From assembly GCA_001414485.1 (NCBI GenBank), contig LLEY01000221.1, forward strand, positions 21,708 to 85,707: a stretch of 64,000 nt of DNA, in the 5' to 3' direction. The position numbers were made by a program, and so were the translations under genes. The stretch is from Calycina herbarum. Its lineage: Eukaryota > Ascomycota > Leotiomycetes > Helotiales > Pezizellaceae. This document shows, one piece after another, positions 32,884 to 45,055 of the stretch (its first letter is position 1; each line of letters opens with the position of its first letter). The notes under the pieces are model-generated. The model saw nothing but the letters and a program-made list of their open reading frames with translations, was not told the DNA's origin and did not search any database.

Positions 32884-35676
32884 ATCAAGCATCATATGAA
32901 TCCCATATATTGCCCTGAGTAAAAACATATTTCTGGTTGACAATTGCTACTGAATCATCACGGCTGGTTCCATCCCTCCGTACAGTCGCATTCACATTGT
33001 TTCATTTCCTGTTCCTGTATGCGGTCAGCATATTTAGTGTGTGTAAACCAAAACCCAAATATTCGGATCTTCCTTCCTGCACTGCGACATTTCCCGCGCT
33101 ATTGGTTCCCATTCGAGGAGCAATATATCTGAGGCTCGGTTAACAGTCATCAAATGGGTGTAATTATTAATCCCGCGGTTTGAAATCAAGCCGTACTGTA
33201 ATACTCGGTCAAGTTCTCTGCTCCGTACATGCACCCAGCTCGGAACGACTGAAGGATTCGCCATTGATGTCACTTAGGTTCCCGCCACTGGCTGATCCGC
33301 AAGTCTGGTAATTTACATAAATCCCACACAGCAGCCACCTACATACTGCATATATATGTTATCGTTTAGGAAGGTATATTGGATTTTGGAAGTGCCAAGT
33401 AACATCCGTCACTGAAGAATATGTAGGTACGGAGTATGCCGAATGAAGCCTCATGTATCATGCAGACATACGTGGCACAAGTCCCGCAAGTCAAACTCGC
33501 ATATTCGTGCATGTTTTAGCGTTTTCTTCAAAAACGTTTTCCCAATGCTCCAAAGTGGCGTTGAAATCCCGGCGATATGGACAACAAGACCCCTGCTGTG
33601 ACCTAGTGCCCCGTATGGATGCCACCACGCACCAACGGCTTCATACATGAGGCACAGCACGTGAGGTGCATGTTGGGACGACATCTCATTATCAATATCC
33701 TACCTATCTCGTGTGCCCCACGAGTACCCCACCAGCAAAACATACCACCATACCGGCTTTCCCGTTGGCATACCCCGCTCCCTTGCCTCTCCACGTTCTC
33801 CGATGAATGGCTCGTGCCTCATTGGTATCAGGACTTTGTTCCTCTCCGAAAGACCTTCTCCCGAAACCGAAGGACGGAGCTTCAAGGGCTTCGGTAATCT
33901 GACCTGCTGGTGCTCATGTTCCCAATATTGGTGTTGGAACCCGGAACCCACTTCATATAGTTCTCACTGACTTGTTCGAGTGACTTCGCCGTGTATCGGT
34001 ACCGGTGGAATGGTATAGATTGAGGATCCACCCCTCGGGTCTCAGAAGAGAGATCGAAATTCCTTAGCTGGAATCACCATGCCCATGACTCCTAACATGT
34101 TCTGTTCATTGATTTCTCTTCCAATGGACCCATACTTCTGAACTGATTATGAGGTAGCAATGCACAAAATCCCAGGCAAGATACGTAGCCTACCATTTTC
34201 TTCATAGTGGCCATTGAGAATTACCTAGTAGGTATCAGCAGGTCTTTCACCATGTGGCTGGAAATAGTTTTCCGGTGTGAGGTGCAATAGCGGCTCAAAT
34301 ATTGCCATGCTTTGTTTCAAGATATGTTTCTTCGCTAATGCGGGAAAACAAAACGACTCCAATTCTCCCGTTCTTCTGCGAAGCCATTTCCGGATCCGGG
34401 GAATAACGACAAGCGAAAGCCCTGATTCTGAAACATTCATTTCACGACTGGCTGGCAATGATAGTCTCTGCCCGGATTCTCAGAAAGAGGTTCTCTACGC
34501 GGATTCCTCGTGCTACGTACGAACCGATCTGCAAACACATGGGAGCGCCCGTCCCGGATGAGCCGTTCCGTGAGACTGCTGCCCAACTACATCCTCAGGC
34601 CATTGATGTATATTTGAATGAAGTTATCACGATGATGGCGGGTCTCCCCGTTGAAAGTCGAATCGATGGTTGACATGGCCGTGCCAAAGGGAGCTCCCGT
34701 CCCGTATACCCTGTCGACGTGAACAAGGATTGTAACTCAGCCCAACTCCAACATAACCTTCCAGATATAATGCAGCAGTGATATGCTTTCTGTTTTCTGG
34801 GTCAGTTGTAACCGATGTCTCCTTTGGATGGCTGGTTGTTTCTCGTGGAGCTGAGTTGGATCGTACGTCGGCTGATCTTCCTGTTGGTACATCAATTATT
34901 ATCAGTTGATAGAAGTTCAATTGACTTACCCAAATAGCGGTGAAGATATTTGTGGATTGGTTAACCAGTCGGCAAGACCTTTTGCGGAGATCTTTTTTAA
35001 ACCTTGATACCTGAGGTGTGGAGTGATGAAGAAGTACCACCCAAGGTTCTCGGCACAATCAGAAATCCTTCTCGGAAGCTGCGAATCATGTAACTTGAAT
35101 GTCTAAGGGATGAATAAAAATATGGGAAAAAGAGTGAGACTAAGAGTCATTGAGAAAAGACGACCGTGGGAACCTCGAGTCTGATGTAGTAGAATCTGAC
35201 AATCAGATTTACAACAACCGTACTCCACCAGCACACCACTATGGAAAATACTACGTGGTAAAAGAGTACCCCCTCACCCCCCATTCACTTCCAATTACCT
35301 ATCAAGATAATTTCACATGTCATAATAGGCTGAAATAATTTTCATTAAATTCGTTGTGGCCTCGGAGTCAAAGCTGGATAGGACTTAGTACGTGCAGTTG
35401 CAGATATTAAGCCCGGGGTACTTCCTGGATGGACACGTCACATGCGTTACATCGACTGCTCTAGTTCAACTGCTCCCACAATTTGGGGATTTACTCTTGG
35501 AAATGTTGTTGGTAAATTCACTCTTCTTACCGCCCCTGTGAGACAAAACTAAGTCGCGGGAAAATCAACCGTCAAACTCTCCATTTCAAAACGAGTTCAA
35601 TTGCTACACGAAGGTAAGTACTGTCACCCACCCGCGAAGCCCAAATTTCTAACTGGAAATCCAACCTCAGTGAAGA
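32884..35676. other. Long gene-free stretch inside the PKS locus
   Basis: 2.8 kb between the FSH hydrolase and the first CMD-fold gene. Apart from a sulfotransferase-like remnant at about 34478-34640 I see only short frames with no conserved features. It may hold decayed genes. Confidence 0.5.
34478..34640 (+). pseudogene. Remnant of a sulfotransferase-like (Sulfotransfer_4) gene
   Basis: One frame reads EPICKHMGAPVPDEPF, which closely follows the C-terminal motif of the fungal P-loop sulfotransferase-like family (W-E-P-L-C-x-F-L-G-x-P-V-P-D-E-P-F). Just upstream, a different frame reads KEVLYADSS, which resembles the strand before that motif, so a frameshift separates the two. No P-loop or other upstream part is found. 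Short and broken; identification rests on one motif remembered from the family. Confidence 0.45.
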
Positions 35677-36310
35677 ATGGAACGAACACCTCCAATTGAA
35701 CCCGAGAATTTAGATGAGAACCAACGTCCCATTTATGATGCAATTTCTGGCCTTATGGATACCCATTACAAAGACAAGTAAGTACCGAGCCTACCCCAAT
35801 ACTCCCCGGACCCCAGCTAAAACTTGGGTGTCAAGATTTACCTACAAGACTCCCAGCGGAGCGTTTCTCGGACCCATGCAGGCCCTTCTCTACACCCCCA
35901 GCTTGGCAAACCCTTCATTTACCCTCCAACAGCAGCTGGCAGCACTTCCTGGTCTTCCCAAACTTGCCAGGGAGACGGCAATCCTTACCACCTGCGTTCT
36001 TCACTGCAACCAATACATGCAGTATTCTCACGGTATCCTCGCCGAGGCGCAGGGCCTTTCCAACGAGCAAATCACCCTTATCAAGGCTGGTCGAAAGCCA
36101 GATACCCTTGACAGCGCATCAAGCATCGCCTATGATGTTGCAACTGGGATTCATGCACAGAAGGGTCCATTGGGTCAAGATCTGTGGAAGGATGGGGTAC
36201 AGGTTTTGGGACGGGAAGGGATGCTTGCCCTTCTCCACTATGTTGGATTTTATTCCTATACTAGTATTGTTCTGAATGGCTGCAATATCGAGGCTCCAAC
36301 CAAGGAGTGA
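35677..36310 (+). CDS. Carboxymuconolactone decarboxylase (CMD)-fold protein 1
   Basis: Two exons (35677-35777, 35836-36310; 58-nt intron) encode 191 aa. The start MERTPPIEPENLDENQRPIY is typical of fungal single-domain CMD-like proteins. FLGPMQALLYTPSLA is followed by the AhpD/CMD core: LARETAILTTCVLHCNQYMQ, YSHGILAEAQGLSNEQI. It includes the conserved Glu and the H-x6-H helix; a C-x3-H-C arrangement is present rather than a CxxC disulfide pair. The C-terminus LHYVGFYSYTSIVLNGCNIE is family-like. Family members act as decarboxylases, peroxidases or, in secondary metabolism, as small tailoring enzymes. It ends 239 bp before the HR-PKS start on the same strand, which makes cluster membership likely. 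Confidence 0.88.
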
Positions 36311-36549
36311 ATACTACTCTGTTGTTGGATCTTTTGGTACTGAGGTATTTTAAACTATTATAGCATGCGTAACGCGGATCTGTCGGTTTTTATTTTATTG
36401 GTGCCTTAGTGGAAGTGGAAGGAATCTCGATTCGGGCGTCGGAGAAACAATTCTTTATCTCTTTGAGCTTCCCCGAAGAAAATGTTATATTTTGTTGCAG
36501 AGCGTCCCTCAAATCCAGGTTGTCACTTTACTTCACCTAATTGTTCATC

Positions 36550-39500
36550 ATGGCTCGGAAAACTTTAGATATGCAGAGTGAATCCAACTCTCCTCATCCG
36601 GCTAATGATGCCGTTTCGGTAGAACAGAATTCACCTGCTATTGACGTTACGGGCTACAAAAGGAGGTTTGAGCAGGTCTCAAATCAAGATGAATACCAAC
36701 ACCAACTTCCATCAAAACGGGCAAGACCAACCAACGATATCCATCAAGCACACTCAGTACCAGACGTTATGGGTGACGTTCAGTCAGATAGCAACATCTC
36801 CGGGAGCACCGTAGCAGGGGAGGAGATTCCGGACGACAAACTGGAACCTATTGCCATTATTGGATTGTCCCTTCGCTTCCCCCAAGATGCGACCTCTCCG
36901 GCGGGATTTTGGGATATGCTAATGGAGGGCCGTTCAGCGAGATCCGATGTCCCAAAGAATCGGTTCAACGTGGATGCTTTTTACAAAGCTGGTAGTAGCA
37001 AAACTGGAATCGTAAGTTTAATCCAAAGGATCGTATATTTTTCCGAGCAAAGAGCTAACCACCTTCATAGCTGAATGCTCGAGGAGGACACTTTGTGAAA
37101 GAGAATATTGCAGCTTTCGATGCGCCATTTTTCACCATGACGCCAGCTGAAGCGGAGTCCATGGATCCGCTTCAAAGATGGTTACTCGAGACTGCTTACG
37201 AAGCACTAGAAAATGGCGAGTTCACTCAATTCTTCACTCAATTCCACATTCCTGTTAGTTAACATCTTTCCAGCTGGCTTGCCCATTCACAAGATCGCTG
37301 GATCCAAGACATCAGTTCACGTTGGTGCATTTTTAAGGGAGTACGAGTTCATGTTATGTCGTGATCCACAAATGAAAGCAAAGTACAAAGCGTCGGGTAC
37401 GGCTTTTGCTATGTTGGCAAATAGGCTGAGTTGGTTCTTCGATTTAATGGGTCCGAGTACGTTACACAATTTTATTCACCCCCCCTGCTTTTTGTTTAGG
37501 CAGAATCTGATCATAACTTTTAGGTGTTGCGATTGATACAGCTTGCTCCAGCAGTTTGTATGCACTCCACCAAGCATGTCAAAGTCTAAGAAGTGGAGAT
37601 TCGACAATGGTATGCTGGAACTCATCTCGTGATCAACTCTTGGCTAACATGCATGACAGGGCATAGTTGGAGGCTGTAACCTTTTCTACAACCCTGATTC
37701 GATGACCGAATTGACGGATCTCAATTTCCTCTCGAAAGACAGTAAATGCTACAGTTTTGATCACCGAGCCAATGGTTACTCCCGAGGAGAAGGGTTCGGA
37801 ATTGTGATTCTGAAGACCCTTTCGGACGCGCTGAGAGACGGAGATACGATCAGAGCCGTCATTCGAGCTACTGGTACAAACCAAGATGGACGTACCCCAG
37901 GAATTACTCAGCCATCTAGTCAAGCCCAGAAAGTGTTGATTCGTGATACGTATGCATCTGGTGGTCTTGACATGTCCGAGACCAGATACTTCGAGGCACA
38001 TGGAACTGGGGTGGGTAGTCATATTTTCATGAGCATTCCGATATGCCGGCTAACTTAATCAATCTTAGACACCGATAGGGGATCCCCTGGAAGCTAAGGC
38101 AATCCATACTGCATTTCAAGAATCATCAAGAGCAGGCCAGCCTCTATATATCGGTGCGGTGAAAAGCAACATCGGGCATCTTGAAGGTGCAGCGGGTGTG
38201 GCGGGTTTAATCAAAGCAATCATGGTCTTAGAGAAAGGTGTTATACCCCCGAATATCAATTTTGAGCGACCTAATCCCAAGATCTTGGTTGATAAGTGGA
38301 ATATAAAGGTTGGTCAAACCTTGCCAGATTTTCTGTTATTTACTGATTACTTGTGCTCTACAGTTTCCACTTCAACCAATGCCATGGCCTACTGATGGAC
38401 TTCGACGAGCTAGTGTAAATAGGTGAGTAAAGTGTGTTGAGTGACAAGGTGAAAACTTGGACCTAATTTTGTGATAGTTTCGGCTTTGGAGGTGCAAATG
38501 CGCATGTTGTACTTGATGACGCATATAATTATCTCAAATCTCGGGGCCTCTCGGGTAAACATTGCACTGCCCCCTTGCCACCAACACAAAGTGAGCTTGC
38601 CGCAGCACCTCGAGTATTACGAACGTTCTTACCAGAAACCGCCGGAACCAACACAATCGAACAGTCTAGAATTTTTGTCTGGTCAGCTGCGGAGGAAAGT
38701 GGACTGAAGCGTCTATCCGATGTTTACTCCAAACATCTCAGGGGTTCGCTTAGCGAAGCAACCCCTGACTTCCTCGCCAACCTGTCATACACACTTTCGG
38801 AGAAAAGAAGCAACCTTCCTTGGAAATCCTTTGCAATCGCTGACTCGGTCGAAAGGTTGCAATCCAGCTTAGATAACGGATTGTCTACTCCCGTCCGCTC
38901 TGGCCGCCCTCCGAAACTCGGATTCATTTTTACTGGGCAAGGTGCGCAGTGGTACGCCATGGGTCGTGAATTACTTGATTACCCAGTTTTCAAGGAGGTA
39001 ATTGAAGAAGCAGGAAAGGCCTTTCGGGGTTTCGGGTGCTCTTGTGACTTAATTGGTAACTGCAATTCCGCCCCTCTCGAGACATGTGCTAACAAAAAGA
39101 AGAGGAACTCCTACAGAGTAATCAAACATCTCGCTTATCAGAACCCGGTCTTAGTCAACCTATATGTACTGCATTACAAATCGCTCTAGTGGAGTTACTC
39201 AGGACCTGGAATATATTGCCATCAGTCGTCATCGGACACTCAAGCGGAGAGATTGCCACTGCTTACACAGTTGGAGGTATTTCTCGATCCTCAGCGTGGA
39301 AAGTCGCTTACTACCGCGGAGTCGTTTCACAAAATCTCAAGGATCATGGAACTGCCAAGATGGCCATGATGTCTGTCGGTCTCTCCGAGGCTGAGGCGAA
39401 GGAATTTCTTGAGGAAAGTGGTATTCATGGAACCGATGTCACTATCGCTTGCATTAACTCTAACAAGAATGTCACCCTTTCTGGAGATGCTGCAGCGATC

Positions 39501-42500
39501 GATGCACTCGACGCGCGATTTCAAAAGACTGATATATTTGCCAGGAAATTGAAAGTGGACATCGCTTATCATTCCAAGTACATGAATAGCGTTGCTGCGA
39601 CATACGAAGGATTTCTGACTAGTCTTCAAGCGGGAATCCCTCTCAGCGACAATGTTAGCATGGTTTCGTCCGTCACAGGAAGTTTGATTTCTCCGACCAC
39701 GCTCACTTCAAGCTCATATTGGGTCCAAAACATGGTTAGCTCAGTTGATTTTCTGCAAGCTGTTAACAATATTTGCTCCGATGCTAAGGTAATGGGTGGC
39801 CGCCGACTTGGAAAAACCAATGTGCGAGTTGATCATTTGATTGAGATTGGCCCACACTCTGCATTGCAAGGTCCACTCAAAGAGATTCTTAGCCAAACCC
39901 AGCGCGGAAAAGCAATCAAATACAATTCCGTCCTTTCCCGTCACAAATCGGCAATCAGCACCTCGCTTGATCTTGCTGGCATACTTCACAGCCTTGGCTA
40001 CCCCGTCAATATCGCGACAATCAACAACCGAGGATCAGAATCTCAGAATCTCTCGATGTTGACAGATCTCCCCGCATATCCTTTCAATCACGCCAAGCTC
40101 CATTGGCAAGAAAGCCGTCTGAGTAGAAACTTTCGATTCCGTCCTCATTCTCATCACGAGCTTCTTGGTTCTGCTGTGCCAGATTGGAATCCGCAAAATG
40201 CTAGGTGGAGAAACTTCATTTCTCTAGAGGACCATCCTTGGGTTGAAGATCACAAAGTCAACGGCGTGTGCTTGTATCCGGCAGCTGGGATGCTCATCAT
40301 GGCCCTTGAAGGAGCACGCCAGATTGCGGATCCAGAAAGAGAGATCGTGGGGTACCGATTCAAAGATGTCGTAGTCAAGAATGCGATTGTTCTCAGAACA
40401 AGTGATGCAAAGGTCGAAACTGAATTGGAACTTTCCCCGAATGGAGAGAGAAGTGGCGATTTTTTGCTATGGAGTACTTTCAGATTGTTTGTATATGAGA
40501 GTGATTCTTCTTCGGAGGCTTGCGCTGGCTTGATTGCTGTTGAGTACGCCCAAAGCCGTAACGACGAGGTCTCGAACGAAAAACAAAGAAATGCACGACT
40601 TTCCGCTCTAGCGGCAAAACACAAGCTTGCGAGAGAAGAATGCATAGCTGGGATCTCCGAGACAGAAATCTACGAGACTCTAACTCAAGTTGGACTTGAA
40701 TATGGTCCGACCTTTCAGACTCTCAAAGGTATCAAGTGCGATAATTCTGGTGGTGCATCAGCGAGCATCGACCTCCAAGAATGGAAAGAACATACCACGA
40801 ACACCGACATTGAACCTCATTTCATTCACCCAGCTGCACTCGATACGATACTTCAACTTGGTATCGTTGCATTAAGTGATGGAGGAAAGAAAGAAATCAC
40901 CACCATGGTTCCCACTAGATTTGATGAGTTGTGGCTCTCGGCGAAATCCGCATCCAGCATTTCGCAGACAGATGTCATCGAAGCCTACAGTAGAGCGTTG
41001 ATGAACGGACCACGCCACTGCGATGTTTTTGTCACTGCATCAGATGCAATATCAGGACTTCCGAGACTCTCCCTTTCATTTGGTGCGACGTCAGTAACCG
41101 CCACCGAGTCAGCTTCAACGCAGCTTGCTATCAAGCCCGTTGCTTACAATATGGACTGGAAGCCAGATTTGGATCTTCTAGGAAACGATGAGGTCTTATC
41201 TTATTGTGCTTCGAAAGTCGACAAAACCAAATTTCTTCCTGCCTCTGAACATAAAGTTGACGACAAACTTCTGTATTGCACACTAATGTTCTGGAGAGCA
41301 AATAAGAGTTTAAAAAATGATATTCCAGTACACGCAAAATACGCCTCTTGGATGAGGCACATTCTTTCCCAAGAGACACTTGTTCCCCAATTCACTCAAT
41401 CACAGCTGGAGCAGCTCTCCAATGACCAAATCTACGTCGATCAACTGGAAACCACAGTCGAAGAATGCGATTCTGAAGGAAGACTGATGGTACGCGTGGG
41501 AAGAAACCTCCAAGGAATCCTGAACGGGACGATTGATTCAATGGAGCTCCTCTTCAAAGACGAAGCTATGTCCGAGTACTATCGTCACTCAAGCGTAGCC
41601 TACAAAGCCTTTAGCGAGGTCAACGCATACATCGATGCACTTTCACACAAAAACCCCAACTTGAAGGTTCTCGAAATCGGTGCCGGAACAGGAAGTGGAA
41701 CGATGGATCTCATGGAAGTCCTTACCCATCACGGTGATAACGAACTCGGATCTCCTCGCTTCTCTGAATACCAATTTACCGATATTTCACCCAGTTTCTT
41801 CAAAGATGCTCAGGAGAAGTTCAAGGAATTTGGAGATCGATTCAAATTCTCTGTCTTGGATATTGGCAAGGATCCTGTTGCACAGGGCTTGGAAGAAGAT
41901 CATTACGATCTTGTTGTCGCGTCCAATGTTCTCCACGCCACACCAAATATTTCCGAGACTTTGAAGAATGCGCACAAAGTTCTGAAAACTGGTGGTAAAC
42001 TCATTCTTTACGAGTTTATCAATCCGGAATCAATACGAATAGGCTTTATCTTTGGACTTTTTTCTGGATGGTGGTTAAGTTCAGAACCGAATCGACAGTG
42101 GAGCCCGTTAATGCCGGAGAATGAATGGGACGTATTCTTATTGAACAGTGGATTTGGGGGGATTGATTGTGCTTTCAAAGATTTTGAGGGTGATGACCAT
42201 ACGGTTGTTGGTATGGTATCAACTGCTGTGAAGGAGCCAAAAATATTGGATCGAAACGACAACGAGAAGTTCTATCTCATTACTTCCGACAATTCGGCAG
42301 CTCAAAAATGCCTTGCCAGCGAACTTCAAGAGAATATGCTAGAGTTGGTACCTCTGGGAGCACAGATTGTTTCTTTATCGGAAATGGAAGAGCTGGATTT
42401 ACACAACTCGACATGCATCATTCTTCCAAAAGCTGGTGGATCACTCTTGAATGGTCTTTCCTCGAAAGACTTTGTGAGCATTCAACAGATCGTCTCTTCC

Positions 42501-45055
42501 GTACGAAATATTTTGTGGGTCTCATACGATGTAGGATACCCCGAGAGTAACCCGACACAGGGAATGATCGATGGTTTCCGACGAGTACTATCCCATGAGC
42601 TTTCCGAACTCAAATTTGCAACACTTCTACTGCCACATTCACAGGAGCCAAATGGAACTGGGTATGTTTTGCAAGTCTTGAAGAAGCTTATTTCGCCGAA
42701 TAATGAGGAAATCGATCTGGAATATCAAGTCAAAGATGGAAATGTTTGTGTGCCACGTCTTGTCGAAGCAAACTACATGAATAAATTCCTGGCTAGTAAC
42801 AAACATCAACAAGCACCTCAACCAACCAACTTTCGTCGAGGACACTCACGTGCCTTGAAACTTGCGATGGGAACAGTTGCATCTCTTGATAGCTTCCATT
42901 TTGTGGATGACGAAAGTGTAGGCATCTCTCTTGGTGATATGGAAATAGAGATTGAAGTCAAAGCAAGTGGACTCAACTTCAAGGATGTCCTTGTCGCTCT
43001 AGGCCAAGTCTCCGAATACCAGATTGGAATCGAATGTGCGGGTATTGTATCACGAACCGGCAACCACACTGGATTTCATGTTGGAGACCGGGTGTGTGCC
43101 GTTGTCGACGAATCATTGTCAACATTTGCTCGATGCGATGCTAGATGTGCAGTATTGGTTCCGGAAATCATACCACTTGTAGAAGCTGCAGCTCTTCCTA
43201 TCAGTTTTTCTACTGCTTACTACTCAATCAACAACTTGGCGAAACTGAAGAAAGGAGAGACTATCTTGATACATTCGGGAGCAGGTGGATTGGGGCAGGC
43301 TTGTATCCAGCTTGCCAAGCTTCACGATGCGGAGATCTTTACCACCGTCGGTACCAAGGAGAAGAAGGAATTCCTCATCAACCAGTACAACATACCAGAA
43401 TCTCATATCTTTTCCAGCCATACAAACGAATTTGTCGAAGGTCTAAAATCACTGACTGGCGGTCGAGGTGTCGATGTTGTCATTAACTCACTTTCCGGTG
43501 AAGGTTTACAAAATACCTGGGATTGCATCGCACCGTTCGGAAGATTCATTGAAACGAGCATGAAAGATGCAATTTCCCACAATAATCTACCAATGGTGGC
43601 ATTTTCGCGAATGGCAACTTTCAGTGGTGTTCATTTGATTTATTTGAAGAATAATGACAAGGATGTTATGGAGGAGGTGTTGGGTAACGTTATGACGTTA
43701 ATGGAAGGAGGCAAGATTACTGTGCAGAAGCCACTGAGTATCTTTAATTCTGGAGAGATTGAGAATGGATTTCGATTAATTCAGAGCGGGAAGAGCATGG
43801 GAAAGGTGGTCATTAAGTTTGGGGAAGACGATGTTGTTCAAGTAAGTGAAATTTCTCCATGACTTGAGACAAAAAAAGAATTAACATCATCTAGGCTGTC
43901 CCAAGTACACTCCCAACATATTGTTTCGATCAAAATGCCACTTATCTCATCGCGGGTGGACTTGGAGGTCTGGGAAGAAGCATCGCCTTATGGATGGTGC
44001 AGCGAGGCGCGAAGAACCTAATACTCCTATCTCGCAGTGGGGCAAAAGACGCTTCCGCCAAATCCTTCTTGGAATGCCTCAAAGATCAAGGAGTTAATGT
44101 TGTTGCGCCAGCATGCGATATCGTTGATAAAGAGTCACTGTCGAAAGCTCTGACAGAATGCAGCATACGTATGCCACCCATCAAAGGTTGCATTCAGAGC
44201 ACCATGGTTTTGCAAGATTCTACCTTCGATAAAATGAATCGCAAGTCCTACAATTCTGCTGTTCTTCCAAAGGTAGATGGATCATGGAATTTGCATTTGT
44301 TACTCCCTCGAAGTCTTGACTTCTTTGTCTTCTTATCCTCTAGCAGTGGCATCGTCGGATGGCACGGACAATCAAACTACGCCTCTGGAAACACTTACCA
44401 AGACACCCTAGCACGACACCTCACCTCTAATGGTCTCCGGAAAGCCATATCTCTTGATCTTGGTGGATTTTACTCGGCAGGATATGTTTCGACCAAGGAC
44501 GGTCTTGCAAAGCAACTGGAGTCGCATGGATTTATCGTCAGCCAAGAGCAGGATCTACATCGCATGTTAGAATATTACTGCGATCCGGCATTGGAAATGA
44601 ACAATGCGATGCACAGTCAGCTGGTAACTGGATTCGAGACGCCCGCAAACTTGATAGCCAAAGGAATCGATATTCCAAGTTGGTGTAATCGTCCATTATT
44701 TTACAACCTCCATCAAATACGAGACAGCAGTACATTATCATCGTCTGACCAATCGGCCTCCGAAACCTTCTCCCAAAAGGTCCTCTCTCTGACGACACCA
44801 CTGGAAATCGGAACCGAAATTGTTGAAGCGATTGCTTCGAAACTTGCGAAAACTTTAGCTATTGATAAGAAAGATATTGACACCCGAAAACCGATGCATA
44901 TTTATGGTGTGGATAGCTTGGCAGCTGTGGAAGTGAGATCTTGGATGAAGCGGAGTTTAGGCTGTGAAGTTGCGGTTTTTGAGATTTTGGGCAACGTGAG
45001 TATCATGGAGTTAGGCATGGATTTGGTAGCGCGATGTGAGTTTCTGAAGAAGTGA
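36550..45055 (+). CDS. Highly reducing polyketide synthase (KS-AT-DH-cMT-ER-KR-ACP)
   Basis: Ten exons: 36550-37011, 37071-37215, 37274-37456, 37524-37609, 37660-38010, 38069-38308, 38364-38422, 38478-39055, 39100-43841 and 43895-45055, giving 2668 aa. Intron 2 (37216-37273) is GC-AG. After a 98-aa polar lead, KS spans about 99-525 (DTACSSS with C271, EAHGTG with H406, [12 protein letters not shown] with H446). AT spans about 655-965 (GHSSGE, S749). DH spans about 1055-1360 ([10 protein letters not shown] with H1086; partner Asp 1283). cMT spans about 1540-1740 ([19 protein letters not shown]), so the SAM site looks intact. ER spans about 1960-2275 ([22 protein letters not shown]). KR spans about 2295-2475 ([11 protein letters not shown]2444 in QSNYASGN). 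ACP carries GVDSLAA with S2623. There is no thioesterase or reductase release domain. The iterative enzyme should make a reduced, C-methylated chain from malonyl units. All motifs are intact. Confidence 0.96.
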
